DNA from: Andreesenia angusta
Lineage (GTDB): Bacteria; Bacillota; Clostridia; Tissierellales; Gottschalkiaceae
Reading direction: 5' to 3'
DNA: 45,933 nucleotides
Assembly: GCA_030537835.1 (NCBI GenBank)
Contig: JAUNVB010000011.1
Span: forward strand, 1-45,933
Shown here: one piece after another, positions 6,563 through 14,455 of the stretch
Position numbering within the stretch: the first letter of the stretch is position 1
Layout: each line of letters opens with the position of its first letter
The notes under the pieces: model-generated
What the model was told of the DNA's origin: nothing
The model's input: only the letters and a program-made list of their open reading frames with translations
Databases searched by the model: none
Translations under genes and position numbers: made by a program

Positions 6563-9196
6563 TTGAAATACTTGGGGTTACACGAATTGAGAAAAATATT
6601 TTTAGATTTTTTCAGAGAAAAAGATCATTTAGTTAGAAAGTCTTATCCTCTTGTACCAATAAATGACAAGAGTTTATTATTAATAAATGCTGGAATGGCT
6701 CCACTTAAACCATATTTTTTAGGAACGGAAGAACCACCTAAGAGAAGAATGGCCACATCTCAGAAATGTGTTAGAACAGCAGATATTGAAAATGTAGGAA
6801 AGACTGCTAGACATGCCACTTTCTTTGAAATGCTTGGAAATTTTTCATTCGGTGATTATTTTAAAAGAGAAGCTATAAAATGGTCCTGGGAATTTATGAC
6901 AGAAAGACTTGAAATACCAGAAGATGTACTCTGGATATCAGTATATCTAGAAGATGATGAGTCTTTTGATATATGGAATAAGGAGATAGGAGTACCAAAA
7001 GAAAAAATCGTAAAATTAGGAAAAGAAGATAATTTCTGGGAGTTAGAAGTTGGACCATGTGGACCTTGTTCTGAGATATATATTGATAGAGGAGAAGACT
7101 ATGCTTGTGAAGATCCAAATTGTAAGCCAGGTTGTGAATGCGATAGATATGTTGAAGTATGGAATCTCGTATTCTCTGAATTCGATAAAGATGAAAAAGG
7201 AAATTATAATTTATTAGAAAAACCTAATATTGACACTGGAATGGGTCTTGAAAGAATCGCTGCAATTATGCAAAGAGCTGATAATATTTTTGAAGTAGAT
7301 GCTATGAAAGAAATAATATCAGAAATAGAGAAAATATCTGGGAAAAAATATTCTGGAGAATCTGATGAAGGAATGTCTTTTAGAGTTATTACAGATCATG
7401 TAAGAGCTATGACTTTTCTAATATCGGATGGCATATTACCAAGTAATGAAGGTAGAGGCTATATCTTAAGAAGATTAATAAGAAGAGCAGCAAGACATGG
7501 CAGATTACTCGGTATAGAGGGCAAGTTTTTATCAGATATGGTATCTGATGTAATAGAATCTTGGAAATGTGAATACGATGAACTCAGTGAAAAGCAAGAT
7601 CAAATAATGAGGATTGTATCTGCAGAGGAAGAAAAGTTTCAAGAGACAATAGATCAAGGTATGAATATCTTAGATTCATATATTGATAAGATGTCTGAAT
7701 CAGGAGACACTATATTATCAGGTCAGCAAGCATTTAAACTATATGACACATATGGATTTCCACTAGATTTAACAAAGGAAATTTTAGAAGAAAAGGGTTA
7801 TGAAGTCGATGAAGATAGTTTTGAAATAGAAATGGATAGACAGAGAACTAGAGCTAGAGATGCTAGAGCAGATAGCGATACTAGTGGATGGAATCAGGAA
7901 TTAGTCCATCTAGAAGAGGAGATAGAGTCTGAATTTCAAGGTTATGATAGTTTAAATATGGATGTAGAAATTCTAGCAATATTTAAAGATGGAGAAAGAG
8001 TAGATAAGCTAAGTCAATCAGAAGAAGGATTATTGATATTGAAAGAAACACCTTTTTATGCAGAAGGAGGAGGGCAAGTAGGTGATACTGGTCTTCTTTT
8101 CAATGAAAATCTAAAAATTGAAGTGCTTGATACACAGAAATCAGATAAGGTAATAGTAAACTTTATTAAAATCATAGAAGGTAATCTATCTGAAGATGAT
8201 AAACTTAGAGCAGAAGTAGATAGACTTAAGAGAATGGGATCGCAAAGAAATCACTCAGTAACTCATTTACTTCATCAAGGATTAAAAGATGTTCTAGGAG
8301 AACATGTGAATCAAGCAGGTTCATTAGTAATGCCTGATAGACTTAGATTCGACTTTACACATTTTTCTCAAGTCAGTGATGAAGAATTGCAAAAAATTGA
8401 AGATTTAGTAAATGAAAAAATACTAGATGATTTAGAAGTCAGTTCATGTGAAACGACTATTGAAGATGCAAGATCTCAAGGTGCTCAAGCTCTATTCGGA
8501 GAAAAATATGGAGATGTAGTTAGATTAGTTTCTATTGGAGACTATTCTAAAGAGCTATGTGGAGGTACTCATGTTAAGAGCTCTTCACAAATAGGTTCCT
8601 TTAAGATCATATCAGAAGGTGGAGTTGCTGCAGGAATTAGAAGAATTGAAGCAGTTACTGGAATTGAAGCATATAAATACAATAAAGAAATCAATAGAGA
8701 ATTAAAAGAAATTACGGATATTCTTAAAACTAATAGGGATAATCTATTTAAAAAGGCTAGAACAATAATGGATTCAAATAAACAGTATGAGAAAGAAATC
8801 CATAAACTTAAAAGAGATATGGCAAAAGGGAATATAGATTCTCTTATTTCAGAAAAAGAGGAAATAGAGGATACTAATCTATTAGTTAAGAGAATTGATG
8901 GATATGAAGCAGAAGATTTAAGAAATATGGCTGATAATTTGAGAGATAAAATTGGATCTGGGATGATAGTATTATCATCATATAAAGATGGAAAAATATT
9001 TTTTGTAGCTATGGCGACTAAAGATATAGTTAAAAGAGGAGCTCATGCTGGGAATATCTTAAGAGAAATTGCTAAGATGACTGGCGGTGGCGGCGGTGGT
9101 CGTCCAGATATGGCGCAAGCTGGAGGAAAAGATGAAAAGAATTTAGAAAAAGCTATGAAATCAGTAAAAGATATTTTAATTTCTCAACTATTATGA
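6563..9196 (+). CDS. alaS: Alanyl-tRNA synthetase
   Basis: Class II synthetase of 877 residues, the full bacterial length, which charges tRNA-Ala. The N-terminal catalytic domain opens with the typical LRKIFLDFFREKDH segment; motif 3 is seen in DTGMGLERIA. The editing domain, which removes mischarged Ser and Gly, has its zinc ligands in HSVTH (564-568) and in the CGGTH motif (Cys666). The C-Ala domain ends with a glycine-rich GGGGGGRPDMAQAGG. TTG start at 6563 with AGGGAG upstream; the family start MKYLGLHELRKIF agrees. It heads the usual clostridial alaS-ireB-ruvX block, though 156 bases separate it from ireB. Confidence 0.97.
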   Translation: MKYLGLHELRKIFLDFFREKDHLVRKSYPLVPINDKSLLLINAGMAPLKPYFLGTEEPPKRRMATSQKCVRTADIENVGKTARHATFFEMLGNFSFGDYFKREAIKWSWEFMTERLEIPEDVLWISVYLEDDESFDIWNKEIGVPKEKIVKLGKEDNFWELEVGPCGPCSEIYIDRGEDYACEDPNCKPGCECDRYVEVWNLVFSEFDKDEKGNYNLLEKPNIDTGMGLERIAAIMQRADNIFEVDAMKEIISEIEKISGKKYSGESDEGMSFRVITDHVRAMTFLISDGILPSNEGRGYILRRLIRRAARHGRLLGIEGKFLSDMVSDVIESWKCEYDELSEKQDQIMRIVSAEEEKFQETIDQGMNILDSYIDKMSESGDTILSGQQAFKLYDTYGFPLDLTKEILEEKGYEVDEDSFEIEMDRQRTRARDARADSDTSGWNQELVHLEEEIESEFQGYDSLNMDVEILAIFKDGERVDKLSQSEEGLLILKETPFYAEGGGQVGDTGLLFNENLKIEVLDTQKSDKVIVNFIKIIEGNLSEDDKLRAEVDRLKRMGSQRNHSVTHLLHQGLKDVLGEHVNQAGSLVMPDRLRFDFTHFSQVSDEELQKIEDLVNEKILDDLEVSSCETTIEDARSQGAQALFGEKYGDVVRLVSIGDYSKELCGGTHVKSSSQIGSFKIISEGGVAAGIRRIEAVTGIEAYKYNKEINRELKEITDILKTNRDNLFKKARTIMDSNKQYEKEIHKLKRDMAKGNIDSLISEKEEIEDTNLLVKRIDGYEAEDLRNMADNLRDKIGSGMIVLSSYKDGKIFFVAMATKDIVKRGAHAGNILREIAKMTGGGGGGRPDMAQAGGKDEKNLEKAMKSVKDILISQLL

Positions 9197-9197
9197 T

Positions 9198-9243
9198 AAA
9201 ATGATAATAAACTTATTAAAAATGATAATAAAATGATAATTAA
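9198..9243 (+). repeat. Three direct repeats with core AATGATAAT after alaS
   Basis: AAAATGATAATAA occurs at 9198-9210 and 9219-9231, and a close variant at 9230-9243. The start-to-start distances are 21 and 11 bases, near two and one turns of the helix. The GATAAT hexamer resembles units found in Fur binding sites, and a fur gene lies about 1.1 kb downstream, but this may be chance in AT-rich DNA. Confidence 0.5.
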
Positions 9244-9246
9244 ATG

Positions 9247-9273
9247 TTATTACCCATAATTTATGGGTAATAA
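9247..9273 (+). terminator. Hairpin after alaS, probable terminator
   Basis: TTATTACCCATAA (9247-9259) and TTATGGGTAATAA (9261-9273) form a perfect inverted repeat. There is no clear T-run after it on the + strand, so it is a weaker terminator candidate than the others. No further gene is seen between 9197 and 9352. Confidence 0.45.
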
Positions 9274-9352
9274 TATACATAGAAATATTAAAGAGCAATA
9301 TGAAAACATATTCAAGTATTATTAGCAAAATCTTTATATAAGGGGTGATTCG

Positions 9353-9604
9353 ATGTCAGATATTAATAAGACCACAAAATTTGAAATTCCTAAGCCACAA
9401 AGAGAGAGCATTGAAGTCGTATTACGAGATGTCTATAATGCACTTGAAGAGAAGAATTATAATCCAATAAATCAATTAGTTGGTTATCTACTATCAGCAG
9501 ACCCAACGTATATAACTAGCCATAATGAAGCTAGGACAAAAATACGTAGATTCGAAGTAGATGAAATAATTGAAGAATTGCTAAAGAACTACTTATATAA
9601 ATAG
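9353..9604 (+). CDS. ireB: IreB family regulatory phosphoprotein (DUF965)
   Basis: Small protein of 83 residues in the IreB/YrzL family. In Enterococcus faecalis IreB is phosphorylated on threonines by the PASTA kinase IreK and negatively influences cephalosporin resistance. The family signature is seen in [40 protein letters not shown] and [21 protein letters not shown]. The N-terminus holds a Thr pair (INKTTKF) corresponding to the phosphorylated position in the family. ATG start with GGGGTG at 9342-9347. It is the first gene of the usual ireB-ruvX-DUF1292 set, with ruvX 10 bases downstream. No PASTA kinase gene lies in this window, so any kinase partner would be elsewhere. Confidence 0.93.
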   Translation: MSDINKTTKFEIPKPQRESIEVVLRDVYNALEEKNYNPINQLVGYLLSADPTYITSHNEARTKIRRFEVDEIIEELLKNYLYK

Positions 9605-9614
9605 AGGGGATAAT

Positions 9615-10034
9615 ATGGGGAGAATAATAGGTCTAGATGTTGGAGATAAGACTATAGGAGTATCTGTATCAGATCCCTTATTCATAACTGCTCAGGGGAT
9701 AAAAACTATCTTTAGAAATGGAATAAAAAAAGATTTAGAAGAGCTAAGAAGAATAATATTAGAGTATGAGGTAGAAAAAGCGATTATTGGACTACCTAAA
9801 AATATGGATAATTCTTTAGGGTTTCAAGGCGAAAAAGTTATGAAATTTTCTGAAAAATTTAAAAGAGAGTTTCCAGAAATAGATATTGAATTTATTGATG
9901 AAAGATTGACCTCTGTTTCTGCTGAAAGAGTTTTAATTGAGGGAGAGATGAGAAGAAATAAGCGAAAAAAAGTAATAGATAAAGTAGCTGCCGTTTATAT
10001 TCTTCAGATGTATCTAGATAAAAAGGTTATTTGA
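9615..10034 (+). CDS. ruvX: RuvX/YqgF family, Holliday junction resolvase-like nuclease
   Basis: RNase H-fold protein of 139 residues. Family members have been connected with Holliday junction resolution and, in E. coli, with 16S rRNA 5'-end maturation; which is the main role here cannot be read from sequence. Conserved motifs are the N-terminal GLDVGDKTIGVSVSDP with the first catalytic Asp, the AIIGLPKNMD segment, FIDERLTSVSAE with the central acidic pair, and the C-terminal DKVAAVYILQMYLD with the last Asp. ATG start with AGGGG about 6 bases upstream. It sits between ireB and the DUF1292 gene, an arrangement widely seen in Firmicutes. Confidence 0.94.
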   Translation: MGRIIGLDVGDKTIGVSVSDPLFITAQGIKTIFRNGIKKDLEELRRIILEYEVEKAIIGLPKNMDNSLGFQGEKVMKFSEKFKREFPEIDIEFIDERLTSVSAERVLIEGEMRRNKRKKVIDKVAAVYILQMYLDKKVI

Positions 10035-10050
10035 GAAAAGAGGTTTTAAT

Positions 10051-10296
10051 ATGGAAAAAGCAATAGAGAAAGTGGAATTAATTGGAGAAAATGGTGAAAA
10101 AGAGGAGTTTTTATTGGATGCAAGTTTTGAATCTAATAATAAGCAATATGTTATCTTATCAAAAGATGATGCAGAAGATGCATTGATGATGCGAGTAGAT
10201 TATGATGAAGACAAAAATCCTTTATTCGTCCAAATTGAAGACGATCTGGAATTTGAATCTGCATTAAAAGATTATGAAGAACTAGTTTCTGAATAA
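10051..10296 (+). CDS. DUF1292 (YrzB-like) protein
   Basis: Acidic small protein of 81 residues in the DUF1292 family, which has no established function. Recognised by the LIGENGEKEEFLLDASFE opening, the central YVILSKDDAEDALMMRVDY and the acidic end EDDLEFESALKDYEELV. It follows ruvX by 16 bases, the normal place for this family in Firmicutes. ATG start with AGAGG upstream. The gene is soluble by appearance, with no membrane or signal segment. Confidence 0.88.
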   Translation: MEKAIEKVELIGENGEKEEFLLDASFESNNKQYVILSKDDAEDALMMRVDYDEDKNPLFVQIEDDLEFESALKDYEELVSE

Positions 10297-10322
10297 AGAT
10301 TGAAAGCATATGTTAAAATCTG

Positions 10323-10351
10323 TTGACATTTTTTTGATAAAAATATAGACT
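10323..10351 (+). promoter_or_regulatory. Likely fur-family gene promoter
   Basis: TTGACA at 10323-10328 is followed after 17 bases by TAGACT (10346-10351). A perfect TATAAT also occurs at 10351-10356, but at 22 bases it is too far from this -35 box. I see no clear palindromic operator over it. Confidence 0.55.
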
Positions 10352-10376
10352 ATAATAGAGATGGTGGGTGTTATTT

Positions 10377-10841
10377 ATGTTCGAAAAAGATGGAGAATTA
10401 GATGCTGAAAAAATTGGTGATATGTTAAGATGTAAAGGGTATAAACTTACAGTTCAAAGAAAGGCTGTAATAGAGGTTTTTCTTGAAAATATGGATAGAC
10501 ATCTTAGTCCAGAAGAAGTTTATGAGCATGTAAAAGATATTTATCCAGATATCGGATTAGCAACTGTTTATAGAACACTTCAATTATTTGAAAAATTAGG
10601 AGTTCTATATAGATTAAACTTTGATGATGGATGCAGTAGATATGAGCTTATAAATGATAAAGATGGAAGACATCATCATCACCATTTAATCTGCTTAGAT
10701 TGTGGTAAAGTAATGGAAGTTAAATTAGATCTTCTAGATAATCTAGAAAATGAAATTGAAACTGAAGGAAAATTTACTATTGTTGATCACAATTTAAAAT
10801 TTTTCGGATACTGTAGCGACTGTAAAAGTAAATCTCATTAA
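10377..10841 (+). CDS. Fur family metalloregulator
   Basis: Winged-helix repressor of 154 residues in the Fur/PerR/Zur family. The DNA-binding half shows RCKGYKLTVQRKAVIEVF and DIGLATVYRTLQLFEKLG. The dimerisation half has the histidine cluster HHHHH in GRHHHHHLICLDCG, and two CxxC pairs (CLDC and CSDC) that form the structural zinc site. Which metal it senses, iron, manganese/peroxide or zinc, cannot be decided from these residues. The frame is open back to a GTG at 10368, but ATG 10377 fits the GGGTG at 10366-10370 better. Its stop codon is inside the terminator stem that follows. Probably a separate unit from DUF1292, given the promoter between them. Confidence 0.9.
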   Translation: MFEKDGELDAEKIGDMLRCKGYKLTVQRKAVIEVFLENMDRHLSPEEVYEHVKDIYPDIGLATVYRTLQLFEKLGVLYRLNFDDGCSRYELINDKDGRHHHHHLICLDCGKVMEVKLDLLDNLENEIETEGKFTIVDHNLKFFGYCSDCKSKSH

Positions 10842-10857
10842 TGAGATTTACTTTTTT
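10824..10857 (+). terminator. Rho-independent terminator overlapping the fur-family stop codon
   Basis: AAGTAAATCTCATT and AATGAGATTTACTT form a perfect palindrome followed by a T-run. The TAA stop (10839-10841) lies at the apex of the stem. Because the other strand also has A/T runs, it may work in both directions. Confidence 0.85.
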
Positions 10858-10929
10858 AATTTAGATTTCATTCCTTTTAGGGATTGTAATATAGATTTCG
10901 GCAAATAAAAGAAATAAAGGAGGAGAGAT

Positions 10930-12591
10930 ATGGCGGATAAAAAGCCAGTAAAAGTTATTCCGCTAGGAGGACTTGAGGAAATAGGTAAAAATATGACTGT
11001 TATAGAGTATGAAAATGATTTAATAGTCATAGATTGTGGACTTACTTTTCCTGAAGATGAGATGTTAGGTATTGATATAGTCATACCAGATATATCTTAT
11101 CTTATAAAGAATCAAAAGAAAATCAGAGGAATTGTATTGACTCATGGTCACGAAGATCATATAGGTGCAATACCTTATCTTTTAAAAAAGATAAATGTTC
11201 CAATATATGGGACTAGATTGACTTTAGGGCTCTTAGAGAATAAATTAAAAGAACATGGATTGAAGACAGAAGGTCTTAAAGTAATAACTACAAGGTGCAA
11301 GTTGAAATTAGGAATTTTTGAGATTGAATTTATCGCAACTTGTCATAGTATACCTGATTCAGTAGCAATAGCTATAAATACTCCACATGGGAGAATAATC
11401 CATACAGGAGATTTTAAAATAGATTATACTCCAATTATGGGAAAGAAAACAGATTTTTATAAATTTGCTAAATTTGGAGAAGAGGGAGTATTAGCGTTAT
11501 TAGCAGATAGCACGAATGTTGAAAGAGAAGGGTATACTATGTCTGAAAAAACTGTAGGTGATACTTTTGATGAGATATTTATGACGGCTAAACAGAGAAT
11601 ATTAGTTGCCACATTTGCTTCAAATGTTCAGAGAATACAGCAGATCATAAATGCTTCTGTAAAGGTAGGAAGAAAGATAGTAGTATCGGGTAGAAGTATG
11701 GTGAATGTAGTATCCGTAGCAAAAGAATTAGGATATTTGAAAATGCCAGAAAATACATTAATAGATATTAATGAACTAAAGAATTATAGTGATGATAAAG
11801 TTACTATAATAACTACCGGAAGTCAAGGAGAGCCTATGTCAGCGCTTAGTAGGATTTCTAATTCAGAGCATAGAAAGATAAATTTGATGCCTGGAGATTT
11901 AGTAATAATATCGGCAACACCGATACCAGGAAATGAAAAAACAGTTTCTAAAGTAATAGATATGCTCTTAAAGAGAGGTGCTAGAGTTATTTATGAATCT
12001 CTTGCAGATATTCATGTTTCAGGACATGCTAGAAAAGAAGAATTAAAGCTAATTCACTCTTTAGTCAGACCGAAATTCTTCATGCCTGTACACGGCGAGT
12101 ACAGACATATAAAGAAACATGCTGAATTAGCATACGATTTAGGTATGCCTAAAGATAATGTTTTTCTAATGGAGAATGGACAAGTACTGAATCTAACTGA
12201 AGAAAAAGGTGAGATTAATGGAACTGTTCAATCTGGACAGATACTAGTAGATGGACTAGGCGTTGGAGATGTCGGGAATATAGTGCTTAGAGATAGAAAG
12301 CATCTTTCTGAAGACGGACTAATAGTTGTTGTAGTCACTATGAGCAAAGAGAGTGGACAAGTTATAGTAGGACCAGATATAGTTTCTAGAGGATTTGTAT
12401 ACGTTAGAGAATCTGAAGACTTGATGGGAGAAGCTAGAGAAATAGTCAAGAGAACTCTAAATAATTGCGAGAAAAAAGGCATTTCTGATTGGGCTACACT
12501 TAAGTCTAGAATTAGAGATTCACTTAAGGACTTTTTATATGAGAAAATAAAAAGAAACCCTATGATTTTACCTATAATCATGGAAATTTAA
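10930..12591 (+). CDS. rnj: Ribonuclease J
   Basis: Metallo-beta-lactamase/beta-CASP ribonuclease of 553 residues that acts as a 5'-3' exonuclease and endonuclease in mRNA decay and RNA maturation. The metal-binding motif HGHEDH is at residues 72-77; other marks are the GGLEEIGKNM opening, CHSIPDS, HTGDFKIDY, LLADSTN, SGRSMV and the MPVHGEYRH segment. Length equals the usual RNase J1 size. ATG start with AGGAGAG upstream. It lies between the fur-family gene and mltG as often found in clostridia. Without its paralogue to compare, J1 and J2 cannot be told apart; the C-terminal domain is present. Confidence 0.95.
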   Translation: MADKKPVKVIPLGGLEEIGKNMTVIEYENDLIVIDCGLTFPEDEMLGIDIVIPDISYLIKNQKKIRGIVLTHGHEDHIGAIPYLLKKINVPIYGTRLTLGLLENKLKEHGLKTEGLKVITTRCKLKLGIFEIEFIATCHSIPDSVAIAINTPHGRIIHTGDFKIDYTPIMGKKTDFYKFAKFGEEGVLALLADSTNVEREGYTMSEKTVGDTFDEIFMTAKQRILVATFASNVQRIQQIINASVKVGRKIVVSGRSMVNVVSVAKELGYLKMPENTLIDINELKNYSDDKVTIITTGSQGEPMSALSRISNSEHRKINLMPGDLVIISATPIPGNEKTVSKVIDMLLKRGARVIYESLADIHVSGHARKEELKLIHSLVRPKFFMPVHGEYRHIKKHAELAYDLGMPKDNVFLMENGQVLNLTEEKGEINGTVQSGQILVDGLGVGDVGNIVLRDRKHLSEDGLIVVVVTMSKESGQVIVGPDIVSRGFVYVRESEDLMGEAREIVKRTLNNCEKKGISDWATLKSRIRDSLKDFLYEKIKRNPMILPIIMEI

Positions 12592-12614
12592 TTTTAGAAT
12601 AAGGATGTGATAAG

Positions 12615-13637
12615 GTGACTAGAACATTAAAAGCAATCATTTCGATTGTTATAGTGTTTACTATAGTTATAGCTGGAACTTTTTTTCTGAATTTTAGACC
12701 TGTAAATAGCAGTGATTCTGAGATTATAAGGGTAGGTATACCACAGAATTCAACTACTTCTGATATAGGGCAGATTCTTTTAGACAAGGGCTTAATTAGA
12801 AATAAATTAGCATTTAAGATTCTTGCTAGAACTAAAAAAGTGGCAGCTGACTTGGGAACTGGAACCTATGATTTATCTAAATCGATGAATATGAACGAGA
12901 TAATAAATAAAATAGCTTCAGGAGAACAAACAGGAGATTTAAAATTTACAGTTCCTGAGGGAAGTGAGATAGTTCAGATGGCCGAAATTTTGAAAGGATT
13001 GGGAATGAAAGATATTGATAAGTTCCTAGAACTTACTAAAAATCCATCTAATTATATTTCTGACTATCCATTTTTAAATGATATTCCAAAAGGAGCTAGT
13101 TTAGAAGGATATCTATATCCTGCAACTTATTATTTGACGGATGAGGATATTTCAAATCCAGATGCTATAATTAGGATGATGCTTGATAATTTCTCAACTC
13201 ATTTTACAGATGAAATAATCGAAGCGGGTAAGAATAAAGGATTAGGTATAAATCAAATAGTGACACTAGCTTCTTTAGTCGAAAGAGAAGCACAAGTTGA
13301 TACGGATAGACCTTTAGTAAGCGCAGTATTTCAAAATAGAATAAAAAAAGATATGTATCTCGAATCATGTGCATCAGTACAATATATCATAGGTGAAAGA
13401 AAACCTGTATTGTCTTTAGAAGATACTGATATTGACTCACCTTATAACACTTATAGAAATGGAGGACTGCCACCTTCACCGATTGCTTCACCAGGAGTGA
13501 AATCATTAGAAGCGGCAGTTCATCCGGCAGATGTGGATTATCTTTTCTTTATAGCTAAGGGAGATGGTACACATATATTTTCATCGACATTTGATGAACA
13601 TTTAAAAGTACAAAAGGAAATACAAAATGCGGATTAA
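12615..13637 (+). CDS. mltG: Endolytic murein transglycosylase MltG (YceG family)
   Basis: Membrane-bound enzyme of 340 residues that cleaves nascent peptidoglycan strands, helping to end glycan chain growth. One N-terminal transmembrane helix (about residues 7-26) is followed by an extracytoplasmic region with a LysM-like segment and the YceG domain. Visible family motifs are ASLEGYLYPATYYL, LASLVEREAQ (with the likely catalytic Glu near 223), SAVFQNRI, SPYNTYRNGGLPPSPI and PGVKSLEAAVHPA. GTG start at 12615 with AAGGATG at 12601-12607. It begins 23 bases after the RNase J stop, probably in the same transcript, and ends at a strong terminator. Confidence 0.94.
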   Translation: MTRTLKAIISIVIVFTIVIAGTFFLNFRPVNSSDSEIIRVGIPQNSTTSDIGQILLDKGLIRNKLAFKILARTKKVAADLGTGTYDLSKSMNMNEIINKIASGEQTGDLKFTVPEGSEIVQMAEILKGLGMKDIDKFLELTKNPSNYISDYPFLNDIPKGASLEGYLYPATYYLTDEDISNPDAIIRMMLDNFSTHFTDEIIEAGKNKGLGINQIVTLASLVEREAQVDTDRPLVSAVFQNRIKKDMYLESCASVQYIIGERKPVLSLEDTDIDSPYNTYRNGGLPPSPIASPGVKSLEAAVHPADVDYLFFIAKGDGTHIFSSTFDEHLKVQKEIQNAD

Positions 13638-13643
13638 TATATT

Positions 13644-13690
13644 AAAGGACTAAGTAGCTAAGAAATACTTTAGCTACTTAGTCCTTTTCT
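13644..13690 (+). terminator. Rho-independent terminator after mltG
   Basis: AAAGGACTAAGTAGCTAA on one arm pairs with TTAGCTACTTAGTCCTTT on the other around a short loop, and is followed by TCT and A/T-rich sequence. A perfect 18-base stem makes this one of the strongest hairpins in the window. The rest of the gap to 13798 holds TATAAT at 13768-13773 and otherwise nothing clear. Confidence 0.88.
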
Positions 13691-13798
13691 AAATTTAATT
13701 AGATATTTAGTTTAATATATTATAATCTTTAAAAACTAAGAATTAGAATTATATGGTAGAATAATACTATAATATTTTTCTAAGAAAGGAAATTGAAT

Positions 13799-14455
13799 TT
13801 GAATAAGATCAACTATGAATATATAGTAGAGTATATAAGGAGTTTGACAAGAGAAGAAAAAGGTTTAGAGAGCTTAAGAGAATATGCAGAAGAAAACAAT
13901 ATTCCTATAATACAATTAGAAGTTAAACAATTTCTTAAGACCTTAATAAAAATAAAGAAACCAAAAAATATATTAGAAATAGGGACGGCTATAGCTTATT
14001 CTGCTATGGTAATGGCATCTGAAATAGAGGGTAAAGTTTATACTATTGAGAGAAATAAGGATATGATAGAAATTGCAAATAAAAATATAATAGAGAATAA
14101 TTATGACGATAGGATAGAGATATTAGAAGGAGATGCTAGTAATATATTAAAAGAATTCGATAAAAAAATAGACCTAGTCTTTATAGATGGAGCAAAATCT
14201 CATTATGAAGAATTCTTTGATTATATTTTAGAAAATTTGAATGAAGAGGCTGTAATTATAGCAGATAATATACTATTTAAAGGAATGATTGCAAATGACG
14301 ATTTAGTCAATAGGAGAAATAAGACGATTGTAAAAAGAATGAGATCATTTTTAGAGTATATAATGTCTGATAATAGATTTGAAACTAGTATAATACCGAT
14401 AGGGGATGGAGTATCAGTTTCTTATATTAGGAGGTTTAATGGTGAGAAAAATTGA
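13799..14455 (+). CDS. trmR: SAM-dependent O-methyltransferase, TrmR-like (YrrM)
   Basis: Class I SAM-dependent methyltransferase of 218 residues related to the catechol O-methyltransferase family. Visible are ILEIGTAIAYSAMVMA (SAM binding), VYTIERNKDMIEIA, the acidic DLVFIDGAKSHYEEF and AVIIADNILFKGM. In Bacillus subtilis the family member TrmR (YrrM) methylates 5-hydroxyuridine at tRNA position 34 to 5-methoxyuridine, and its gene lies beside U32-family genes needed to make the hydroxyl group. The same pairing here, with the U32 gene overlapping its end by 17 bases, favours that role. TTG 13799 is preferred over TTG 13793 because AAAGGA (to 13790) is then 8 bases away. Confidence 0.85.
   Translation: MNKINYEYIVEYIRSLTREEKGLESLREYAEENNIPIIQLEVKQFLKTLIKIKKPKNILEIGTAIAYSAMVMASEIEGKVYTIERNKDMIEIANKNIIENNYDDRIEILEGDASNILKEFDKKIDLVFIDGAKSHYEEFFDYILENLNEEAVIIADNILFKGMIANDDLVNRRNKTIVKRMRSFLEYIMSDNRFETSIIPIGDGVSVSYIRRFNGEKN

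Noticed and set aside
10848..11084. Minus-strand open frame over the start of rnj
   Set aside because: It lies opposite a well-identified gene, shows no family motif and crosses the fur-family terminator; other antisense frames across the window were set aside for the same reason.
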